Shown piece by piece: positions 1 through 5,337 of a stretch of 9,563 nt of DNA. Within the stretch, counting starts at the first letter, position 1. Each line of letters opens with the position of its first letter. Source of the stretch: Idiomarina sp. UBA6142 (lineage in GTDB: Bacteria > Pseudomonadota > Gammaproteobacteria > Enterobacterales > Alteromonadaceae); contig DIVC01000062.1 of the NCBI GenBank assembly GCA_002423905.1, forward strand, positions 1 through 9,563, read 5' to 3'. Both the position numbers and the translations under genes were made by a program. The notes under the pieces were generated by a model that had not been told where the DNA came from, did no database searches, and worked only from the letters and a program-made list of their open reading frames with translations.

Positions 1-434
1 CGCACAAAGTTGATGGCGTGGACATTGACCACTAACAATGACCCGCCAGCTGCCAGTGCGTGATACGACAGCATATAGCTTTTATGGGTCGTGAACATGC
101 CTTCGCGTTTTTTGCTCAGTCTTGCGTGCGCCTCAGTAAACACATATTGGCTGGCGGTGAGCACCCCATAGGTAAACCGACGGGTTTGCATATTCGGTGC
201 AACGGCATACGACCAATGCGGGTGCAGCCAATGATCGTTGGCGCTGAGCTTGGCCTCTTGCAGCAATAAAAACAAACTCGGAAAATCCGCTAAAACGGCT
301 GCTAGAGAGCGCTGAAATGCCGGCGTCTCAGTCAGCTTTTGGGTGTTCCAGCACAGCACACCAAACTCCTCACCATGAACAATAGGATGCTCATGGATGA
401 ATTGCTGAGGAATCACTACTTTGGGTTTCAGCAC
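1..434 (-). CDS. YafD-like endonuclease/exonuclease/phosphatase family protein (C-terminus cut by window edge)
   Basis: The first 144 codons of a minus-strand gene lie here; the rest is beyond base 1. The start is a GTG at 434-432: the frame is closed by a TAA a few codons upstream, and an AAGG-rich stretch (about 443-447) is well placed as ribosome binding site. The translation carries the N-terminal marks of the EEP superfamily of Mg-dependent phosphodiesterases: VLCWNTQKL (26-34, with the early Asn), LLLQEA (56-61, with the metal-binding Glu60) and LLVVNVHAINF (133-143). The order and spacing of these blocks, and the TYGVLTAS stretch (88-95), resemble E. coli YafD (UPF0294) more than ExoIII or DNase I. 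The true substrate of YafD-like proteins is not established to my knowledge. The catalytic Asp/His motifs of the C-terminal half cannot be checked here. Cytosolic location is likely, since no signal peptide is visible. Confidence 0.8.
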   Translation of the reverse strand, partial: MLKPKVVIPQQFIHEHPIVHGEEFGVLCWNTQKLTETPAFQRSLAAVLADFPSLFLLLQEAKLSANDHWLHPHWSYAVAPNMQTRRFTYGVLTASQYVFTEAHARLSKKREGMFTTHKSYMLSYHALAAGGSLLVVNVHAINFV

Positions 435-683
435 ACATCCGCCTTATTGAAAGTCTAGATTTAAATTACGCGCCATCTAACTCACAGTGTAATCCCCCCG
501 AAAAATCGGAGTAGTTGTGAGTAGAAAGTTCTCTTACTTATTGAACTCTGCTCTCGACTTTATGGCTCACGAAAAAATATCGACAAGTGGCTGAAGGTCG
601 AGATTCACACCAGCAACGTTCGCCTGAACCGATTCTTGTTGCGATATTTCGGCCCACCTTCTGGTAGCCAAATGAGAACTTTT
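435..683. other. Non-coding gap between hipA and the EEP gene, with inverted repeats
   Basis: No convincing gene is present. It must hold the promoter of the EEP gene and the end of the hipBA transcript. An exact 9-bp inverted repeat, AAAGTTCTC at 525-533 and GAGAACTTT at 674-682, spans most of the gap, the right arm sitting directly after the hipA stop. Two shorter inverted pairs lie inside it: TCTCGAC 552-558 with GTCGAGA 597-603, and AAATATCG 575-582 with CGATATTT 642-649. These two cross each other and so cannot both form simple hairpins. A small CCGA/TCGG hairpin lies at 498-509 without a T-run. The AT-rich stretch at about 459-472 could hold the -10 of the EEP promoter, but I see no matching -35. 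Confidence 0.4.
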
Positions 684-1988
684 TCATACCTTAAAGCGCT
701 CAAGCGCCTTCAATGTACCTTTGCGGATATCTTCCGCGATTTGCTCTGCGCGAACACTTATCGAAGCAGCTTCCTCTGATGCAATATCGAGACACGCTGC
801 TAACTTGGCTGTGATGTTTACAATGGTTGAATCCATGCGTTCTGGATCATAGCCAACACTCTTTGCGTGAGTTCCCCAGTGCCGAGGAAAAATCGTATGC
901 CAATGATAATGTCGATTCTTACTATTCACCGCCATCGCCATTTTTATTTTCTTCGGATGTAAATTACCTATTTGCGCGAAGCCATGCGCTGATAATACGT
1001 CGTACAAGGGTGTTAGCCGGTATCCGGTGGGAGTCAGTGCCAAACTATAGTTCTTTGCATGTCCGTCTATAGCAGCAAAAAGCCAATACAATAGCTGCGC
1101 TGACATAAATGTATCCTGATCACTAACCGACGCCGTCGATGTGGATAAAATTTTCATTATCTCTTTAGCGCTCGGGCCACCATGCTCCTCATATTTTGAA
1201 CCACCTGTCACACCAAGTGCTTGGCAGAAGTCTTCCTGCGGTAGGCGATAAATCTTGTTCTCAATTATTTTTCGGTCAAAGCGCTCAATAATCAACACAT
1301 CTTCACCGTTGAAGCTGTTAATTTTTGTATGGGCCACGGGCAATCCAAGTTCCTGAATAACACGCATACAAAACCATTCGTTTTCAACGCTGCTCGATAA
1401 ATCAGGTTCACCTGGCCGAGTTATGATCCGCGGTTTTAATATGTGCGTTGTTGGTGTTCGGCCAACAGGGATACCCCATTGTCCCTGCCAAAAAGTTAGC
1501 GCCGTTTTCTCCTGAGCACCGGCAAGTGAAAAACGGAATGCATCATCATGCTGCATTCCGAGGGTTTTACCGGTTCGCGAATCTACTATGAGTTGGCCGA
1601 TTTGTTCTTCATTCAACGGGATTATTTCAACGTCAGGAACAGCCTGGGGCTCCGGACTGGCTAAGAAGGTTAATGCGCCAATGCAGTCTTTGCCGACCGT
1701 TTCGAGCAAATCAAAAGGTTTTGTACTTTTTGCACCCAGCCTATCTACAATGTATTTGCGAACATCTGGGCTGTCAGGCAACAGGTTATCAAAGTAAGCG
1801 TTTAGCGCTTCGCCGGAATATTCCTGCTCAGATAATGGCATGGATACGGAGATAGCCCGTGCAAATTTGGATTGTAGCCAGCTATCTGAATATCGAAAGC
1901 TCAAATTATTCAGTCGCGATGTCAACGTACCAACGAACTGATCATTCATGTGGCAATAGAGTGTATTCTCATATTTGCGTCGGCCCAT
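684..1988 (-). CDS. hipA: HipA-type serine/threonine kinase toxin
   Basis: A complete HipA of 434 residues (E. coli HipA has 440). HipA kinases stall growth by phosphorylating a cytosolic target; E. coli HipA phosphorylates glutamyl-tRNA synthetase, but the target here is unknown. Visible hallmarks, numbered from the ATG at 1988: FDNLLPDSP (66-74), the autophosphorylation serine Ser154 in FRFSLAGAQEKTAL, the ATP-binding lysine Lys185 after PTTHIL, LPQEDFCQ (249-256), the catalytic Asp308 in AIDGHAKN, and the metal-binding Asp330 in LTPLYDVLSA. All key residues are present, so the kinase looks active. I prefer the ATG at 1988 over a TTG at 1994: the ATG forms a TAATG junction with the hipB stop and lies 10 nt after a GAGG (2002-1999), while the TTG is too close to it. 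Translational coupling to hipB, typical for these modules, follows from that junction. Confidence 0.95.
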   Translation of the reverse strand: MGRRKYENTLYCHMNDQFVGTLTSRLNNLSFRYSDSWLQSKFARAISVSMPLSEQEYSGEALNAYFDNLLPDSPDVRKYIVDRLGAKSTKPFDLLETVGKDCIGALTFLASPEPQAVPDVEIIPLNEEQIGQLIVDSRTGKTLGMQHDDAFRFSLAGAQEKTALTFWQGQWGIPVGRTPTTHILKPRIITRPGEPDLSSSVENEWFCMRVIQELGLPVAHTKINSFNGEDVLIIERFDRKIIENKIYRLPQEDFCQALGVTGGSKYEEHGGPSAKEIMKILSTSTASVSDQDTFMSAQLLYWLFAAIDGHAKNYSLALTPTGYRLTPLYDVLSAHGFAQIGNLHPKKIKMAMAVNSKNRHYHWHTIFPRHWGTHAKSVGYDPERMDSTIVNITAKLAACLDIASEEAASISVRAEQIAEDIRKGTLKALERFKV

Positions 1989-2230
1989 TACCAAATAACC
2001 TCGCCGCTATTTGAGGCGCTTTGTTCAGCAGCGTCTGCGTTTAGCTGAATTCTGAGTGCTGCAAAAATTCGCAGCAAAGTCGATGTGTGCATTTCTCCGG
2101 TACGTTCAATGGACGACACGCTTCTTTGCGAAAGCCCAGTGAACATAGCCAGCTCTTTTTGTGTGTAGCCTTGCGTTTTTCTCTGCGATTTAATAAGTAC
2201 CGCTAAGTCTAATGGGCGCTGAATGATCAT
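1988..2230 (-). CDS. hipB: HipB-type Xre family antitoxin and autorepressor
   Basis: An 80-residue helix-turn-helix protein of the Cro/C1 (Xre) type. The HTH covers roughly residues 8-62, with the recognition part in YTQKELAMFTGLSQRSVSSIE (22-42). HipB proteins bind their operator as dimers, repress hipBA, and hold HipA inactive. The C-terminus here is a short polar tail ending in GEVIW. E. coli HipB (88 residues) also has a flexible tail ending in Trp that contacts HipA, so the terminal Trp80 supports a true HipB partner rather than a random Xre regulator. It is the first gene of the pair and its stop codon overlaps the hipA ATG by one base. The ATG at 2230 follows GAGG (2241-2238) with 7 nt spacing. 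Confidence 0.92.
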   Translation of the reverse strand: MIIQRPLDLAVLIKSQRKTQGYTQKELAMFTGLSQRSVSSIERTGEMHTSTLLRIFAALRIQLNADAAEQSASNSGEVIW

Positions 2231-2277
2231 GAGTAAACCTCATTGATGTAGTTGGATTCATAAATAAGCACAGATGA

Positions 2278-2306
2278 AGCATAGTACATAAAACCATAAA
2301 AATGAA
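2278..2306 (-). promoter_or_regulatory. Possible hipBA promoter
   Basis: On the minus strand, TTCATT (2306-2301) and TATGCT (2283-2278) are separated by 17 nt, 47 nt before the hipB start. Matches to the sigma-70 consensus are partial (3/6 and 4/6). A competing candidate is TTGTAT (2339-2334) with TATGAT (2318-2313), which has a better -10 but only 15 nt spacing. I cannot decide between them from sequence. Confidence 0.3.
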
Positions 2307-2319
2307 GCAGACATCATAA

Positions 2320-2337
2320 GTATTACTCTATGAATAC
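2320..2337. promoter_or_regulatory. Candidate HipB operator, palindrome GTATT-N8-AATAC
   Basis: Exact 5-bp arms (2320-2324 and 2333-2337) enclose 8 bases. E. coli HipB recognises TATCC-N8-GGATA, so the geometry is the same while the bases differ, as would be expected for a diverged antitoxin. The palindrome lies 90-107 bp upstream of hipB, in the spacer of the TTGTAT/TATGAT promoter candidate. A palindrome of this size has roughly a one in four chance of turning up in this spacer, so the call is tentative. Confidence 0.3.
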
Positions 2338-2494
2338 AACTTCATCTTTATTTCGCAGTATAAATCCGCTACGCCAAGAACTAAACTTTCACGGGACTTG
2401 GACAAATTAGAACCCATGCAACCCACCGTCGCCACGCTCAGCACGTCATAAACCGGCAGCTGTTCGACTAACCATTCCCGCTGCACCGCGACCA

Positions 2495-3094
2495 GTGATC
2501 TCTGTTGGCCTAACTCGGATGGAGCAGTTGCATGTTGAGAAACAAAAAACAGACAGTGCCTTAGCAGAATTGCAGCTAGCTTATGAAGCACTGGCCATAT
2601 CGGCCTCAAAAGACCCGCTAACGGGCATTGCCAATCGGCGCGAATTCGAAAGTCAGGGATTGAAAGAGGCCGAACGCGCCAAACGCAGTTCGCAATCACT
2701 CTCTTTTATGGTGTTAGATTTAGATAATTTTAAGAAAATTAATGATCAGTTTGGTCACGCTATCGGTGATGAAGTCATCAAAACGTTTACCCAGCTCGTT
2801 GAGGACATTTGGCGGCTAAGTGATGTATTTGGCCGCATCGGTGGCGAAGAGTTTGCCTTGTGTTTACCGGGTACATCGCTAGACAGTGCCACAGGGGTGG
2901 CTGAACGGATCCGTGCAAGTTGCGAACGCACCGTGATTGAATCGCGCGAAGGCAACGTGACCTTTACCGTGAGCATTAGCGTAGCGGCTTTCGACGTTGA
3001 CGGTGATAGCTATAAAGATTTACTGGTTATCGCCGATGACCGTATGTATTTAGCCAAAAAACAGGGCCGAAACCGCGTCGTTTCTGTATCCTGA
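2495..3094 (+). CDS. GGDEF diguanylate cyclase, short and probably 5'-truncated
   Basis: A 199-residue protein with a complete GGDEF domain, expected to make cyclic di-GMP from two GTP. From the GTG at 2495: a short helical, coiled-coil-like lead (8-36), DPLTGIANRR (40-49), DLDNFKKINDQFGH (75-88), the active-site signature GGEEF (116-120), and MYLAKKQGRN (184-193) near the end. The inhibitory I-site RxxD is present as Arg107-Asp110, five residues before GGEEF, so product inhibition is likely. No sensor, receiver or membrane segment precedes the domain, which is unusual because such cyclases normally need an N-terminal dimerising or signal-sensing part. Neither the GTG at 2495 nor the ATG at 2519 has a Shine-Dalgarno sequence. 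I infer loss of the original N-terminus, so this may be a pseudogene or poorly expressed. It is the only plus-strand gene. Confidence 0.85.
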   Translation: MISVGLTRMEQLHVEKQKTDSALAELQLAYEALAISASKDPLTGIANRREFESQGLKEAERAKRSSQSLSFMVLDLDNFKKINDQFGHAIGDEVIKTFTQLVEDIWRLSDVFGRIGGEEFALCLPGTSLDSATGVAERIRASCERTVIESREGNVTFTVSISVAAFDVDGDSYKDLLVIADDRMYLAKKQGRNRVVSVS

Positions 3095-3124
3095 CCTATA
3101 ACTAGTTAGGCATCCATAACCCCG

Positions 3125-3165
3125 ATAAAAGTAAGCTGGTGGACGACGGGAACTAGCGTCCACCA
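3125..3165 (-). terminator. Hairpin terminator for the five-gene operon
   Basis: A 9-bp perfect stem, TGGTGGACG (3137-3145) with CGTCCACCA (3157-3165), and an 11-nt loop lies between the converging stop codons. On the minus strand the stem is followed by GCTTACTTTTATC (3136-3124), a modest T-rich tract, so it best fits the end of the operon starting at 7408. On the plus strand there is no T-run after the stem. Confidence 0.6.
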
Positions 3166-3186
3166 AGCCAAGCATAAGGCAAAGAC

Positions 3187-3843
3187 CTAGCGTATTTTTT
3201 TACCGATCCGCTCACGTAAAACAGCGATCTCTTTGCGACGTTCCGCATCCGCTAATTCACGGCCGGCGCGAGGAGCTGCTGCTAGAGCTTTATCGGTGTA
3301 GGCCAAGGCCTGACGATAGCTGCCTTGATCATATAAGTAATCGGCATAAAAGTAGTTTGAATCAATACCGTCTGGGTTCAACGCCAGAGCTTTCTCAAGT
3401 AATTCCTTGGCTTTGTCGTCATCACCAAAGCCCAAGGGCCAGCCTGGTACTTTAAAATATAAGGTGCCTAAACTGGCATAAGCGGAACCATCGAGCGCTG
3501 CCGGATTAATCGCCAAGGCATGCTCCAAGCTAGCACGTGCATCCTTGGCTAAGCCTAAAGCGGTCAGTCCGCCGGCTGCTCCAGCATAAGTACTTTGTAC
3601 GATACCCTGCCAAATCAGAGCTTCCGCTTGTTCGGGTTGCTCAGCCACCCACAACTTCACCTCGCCGAGCAACTGCTCAAATGCTTGCTCTTGGGCCTCA
3701 TCCTGAAGGGTATAATTGACCTCGGCCCAGCGCTGCTGCACGTTAGTTAGTCGACTCTGTGACTGGTCAACCGACTCAGTTGCCATCACGCTCCAGCTAA
3801 AAACTGCTGCAATAACACTCATCATCCACATTGCTACTTTCAT
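3187..3843 (-). CDS. Exported TPR-repeat protein, last gene of the operon
   Basis: A 218-residue protein with a signal peptide: Lys2, a hydrophobic core at about 4-19, and a likely cleavage after Ala21 (SVMA|TE). The mature part is alpha-helical with tetratricopeptide repeats: DARASLEHALAINP (101-114), KAKELLEKALALNPDG (144-159) and YRQALAYTDKALAAAP (176-191). The segment YASLGTLYFKVPGWPLGFG (122-140) recalls periplasmic TPR proteins of the TRAP-transporter-associated (TAtT-like) type, but no lipobox is seen. It probably works in the periplasm as a protein-binding scaffold; the partner is unknown. Its ATG overlaps the SDR stop in an ATGA and has a strong AGGAG (3856-3852) 8 nt upstream, so it is translated with the operon. 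Export is odd beside four apparently cytosolic enzymes, and hints that the product or its target is outside the cytoplasm. Confidence 0.85.
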   Translation of the reverse strand: MKVAMWMMSVIAAVFSWSVMATESVDQSQSRLTNVQQRWAEVNYTLQDEAQEQAFEQLLGEVKLWVAEQPEQAEALIWQGIVQSTYAGAAGGLTALGLAKDARASLEHALAINPAALDGSAYASLGTLYFKVPGWPLGFGDDDKAKELLEKALALNPDGIDSNYFYADYLYDQGSYRQALAYTDKALAAAPRAGRELADAERRKEIAVLRERIGKKIR

Positions 3844-4646
3844 TTGCCTAACTCCTGCGTTAAACGATAAAGAATTTTTCTAGGGGTCTTCATACTACTG
3901 GCGACTACCCCAGGCATAGCCCCATTGAGCCAAGCGAAGAACTTCTCCGGCCATCCCAATACCTGATGTGGTTTGGCGTCAGCAATTTGCTTGATTATCT
4001 TGCTCGCCACCTTACCGGCACTGTCGACCGAGCTCCCCGTCGCATCATTCATAGCGGTCGTCAATGGGTCATTTAAACTGGTTGCAATGGCGCGGGGCGC
4101 GCAATACATCACCCGAATGCTGTGTGTACCGAGTTCGCGCTGTAGCGCCTGAGTGAACCCTCGTAAACCAAATTTGGCGGCACAATAGAGGCTTTGGCCC
4201 GGGTAACCGATACTGCCGAATACTGAGCCAACATTGAGGATCCAGCCCTGCTTTTGGTTCAAATAGGGCATCAGCAGAGCGCTTAATTGCATCGGTGCAA
4301 TCAGGTTGACTTGAATCACTTGTGCAATGTCATTGGTGGACTGCTGACTGAGCATACCGGCAGAATTGACTGCGGCATTGTTGATTAATGCAGTTACGGG
4401 CGTTTTGGTATGCTGCCATAGCTCGACATAATCAAGCAGCTGTTGTTGCCCCCTTGCGTCAGTCACATCGGCGGTGAGATAGGGTTGTTGCAACCGTTGC
4501 GCGAGATCTTGCACGGACGTTTCCGTACGGCCCAGCAACAATACCCGTGCCCCCAAGGCGCTCAATTGCTCTGCCAACTCCGCACCCAAGCCGCCCGCCG
4601 CACCGGTGAGAATGATGTGCTGACGCTGCCAGTTCAACTTAGCCAT
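3840..4646 (-). CDS. Short-chain dehydrogenase/reductase (SDR)
   Basis: A 268-residue classical SDR, presumably an NAD(P)-dependent ketone/alcohol oxidoreductase in the cytoplasm. Visible motifs: the nucleotide-binding TGAAGGLG (14-21), Arg40 after the second strand (LLLGR, suggesting NADPH preference), ADVTD (59-63), NNAA (89-92, a variant of NNAG), Asn114, the catalytic Ser141 in NVGS, and the pair Tyr154-xxx-Lys158. The catalytic set is complete. The C-terminal part (about 190-268) runs longer than the minimal fold and probably shapes the substrate pocket. It overlaps the upstream oxidase gene by 8 nt, has an AAGGA (4659-4655) 8 nt before its ATG, and shares an ATGA with the TPR gene. Its substrate is not readable; by context it acts on an oxidised or acyl-derived intermediate of this operon. 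Confidence 0.92.
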   Translation of the reverse strand: MAKLNWQRQHIILTGAAGGLGAELAEQLSALGARVLLLGRTETSVQDLAQRLQQPYLTADVTDARGQQQLLDYVELWQHTKTPVTALINNAAVNSAGMLSQQSTNDIAQVIQVNLIAPMQLSALLMPYLNQKQGWILNVGSVFGSIGYPGQSLYCAAKFGLRGFTQALQRELGTHSIRVMYCAPRAIATSLNDPLTTAMNDATGSSVDSAGKVASKIIKQIADAKPHQVLGWPEKFFAWLNGAMPGVVASSMKTPRKILYRLTQELGK

Positions 4647-5337
4647 TTGCTACATCCTTGAGCTTGGCTGGCCGAGCAAACTGCAGTGCTAGCTTTGGCA
4701 ACGCCCGGAACATGTCGCCATACAGTACATACACTTGTTTAGCGGTGGCGATAATGGCGTTTTGCGCAACAGGATCGGTGATTTCGTCCATCAATTCAGC
4801 AAAGAACTGAACATGCTCGATATCAAGCGCACCATGCGAATTTAAGTAACTAAATGCCTGCTTCGGCAAACCGAGTTGCTGCTGAATAACACCTGCCGCT
4901 TGACTGGCCAATTTTACACTGGTGCCTTCAAGTACATGCGCCATGCCAAAAAATGCGGTCGGATGCAGCAACTCAATATTACCGTGCACCACAGCTACCA
5001 TAGCAGCTGTGCTTGGATGTGGCTGGCTGTCACGCACAAACTGCGCATCCACACCGGTACACACTAAATCATTTAAAATCCATTGCTCGTGGCCATATTC
5101 CTCGTTGATATACTCAATCAAGGCCTTCCGCAGCCATTCTTGGTCATGACTAATACCACTACCAGCGCGCATTAATAGCGGCGTGGTGTATTTCACATGA
5201 TGGTAAGCCTGCTGTAGAAATGCTTGATATAACGGCAAGCTGATGATTCCTTGCAGCGCATCGGTGATCACAGGGGCACTCAGTAAATAGTTCTGCTCAG
5301 CTTCTGTGGCAGTCACTAACGTATTGAAAAATGTCAT
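4639..5337 (-). CDS. Haem-oxygenase-like non-haem di-iron oxidase (TenA/UndA-like)
   Basis: A 232-residue all-helical protein of the haem-oxygenase-like fold, often annotated as 'TenA family' or 'iron-containing redox enzyme'. It carries the metal-ligand pattern of the di-iron oxidases of this fold (UndA, SznF, BesC): Glu80-xx-His83 in YINEEYGHEQW, Glu137 in HVLEGTS, and His168-xxx-Asp172-xx-His175 in SHGALDIEHVQFF. TenA thiaminases instead rely on an active-site Cys and lack this set, so a thiamine role is unlikely. Known relatives use O2 to cleave or hydroxylate small acids, fatty acids or amino acids. Sitting next to an acyl-activating enzyme, a fatty acid or an acyl amine is a plausible substrate (inference). 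The ATG at 5337 overlaps the ligase stop by ATGA and has AGAGG (5350-5346) 8 nt upstream; the 3' end overlaps the SDR by 8 nt. Confidence 0.88.
   Translation of the reverse strand: MTFFNTLVTATEAEQNYLLSAPVITDALQGIISLPLYQAFLQQAYHHVKYTTPLLMRAGSGISHDQEWLRKALIEYINEEYGHEQWILNDLVCTGVDAQFVRDSQPHPSTAAMVAVVHGNIELLHPTAFFGMAHVLEGTSVKLASQAAGVIQQQLGLPKQAFSYLNSHGALDIEHVQFFAELMDEITDPVAQNAIIATAKQVYVLYGDMFRALPKLALQFARPAKLKDVANG

Larger units (their letters stand above)
2231..2494. other. Spacer between hipB and the diguanylate cyclase; control elements plus possible gene remnant
   Basis: The half next to hipB (2231-2346) is AT-rich and holds the promoter and operator candidates. It also has an 8-bp direct repeat ATGAAGCA (2274-2281 and 2302-2309), with a related inverted copy CTTCATC at 2340-2346. 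The half next to the diguanylate cyclase (about 2347-2494) has higher GC. In the plus frame of the cyclase it stays open from 2411 but reads as a Pro/Arg-rich run unlike a protein domain, and the other two plus frames have stops. One minus frame is open through it, but I do not recognise the product. I read this half as decayed or unrelated sequence at the 5' edge of the cyclase gene. Confidence 0.4.

Noticed and set aside
60..269. Plus-strand reading frame of 69 codons near the window start
   Set aside because: Antisense to the YafD-like gene, whose EEP motifs are clear on the minus strand.
498..509. CCGA-AAAA-TCGG hairpin as a terminator
   Set aside because: Only four base pairs in the stem, and no T-run follows on either strand.
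568..683. Open frame continuing in phase after the hipA stop, about 37 codons
   Set aside because: HipA already has full family length and a normal C-terminus, so a read-through extension or nonsense mutation is not needed.
435..683. Integron attC site (GTTAGAT-like sequence near 473-482 and inverted repeats)
   Set aside because: The paired core sites and the imperfect palindrome layout of attC are not present; single 7-mers of this kind occur by chance.
1988..1994. TTG at 1994 as the hipA start
   Set aside because: It is only 4 nt from the GAGG, while the ATG at 1988 has better spacing and a TAATG junction with hipB.
2328..2699. 123-codon minus-strand reading frame over the start of the diguanylate cyclase
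   Set aside because: Its first half is antisense to clear GGDEF coding sequence. The 55 codons beyond that look somewhat protein-like, but I recognise no family and see no ribosome binding site. At most it is a gene remnant.
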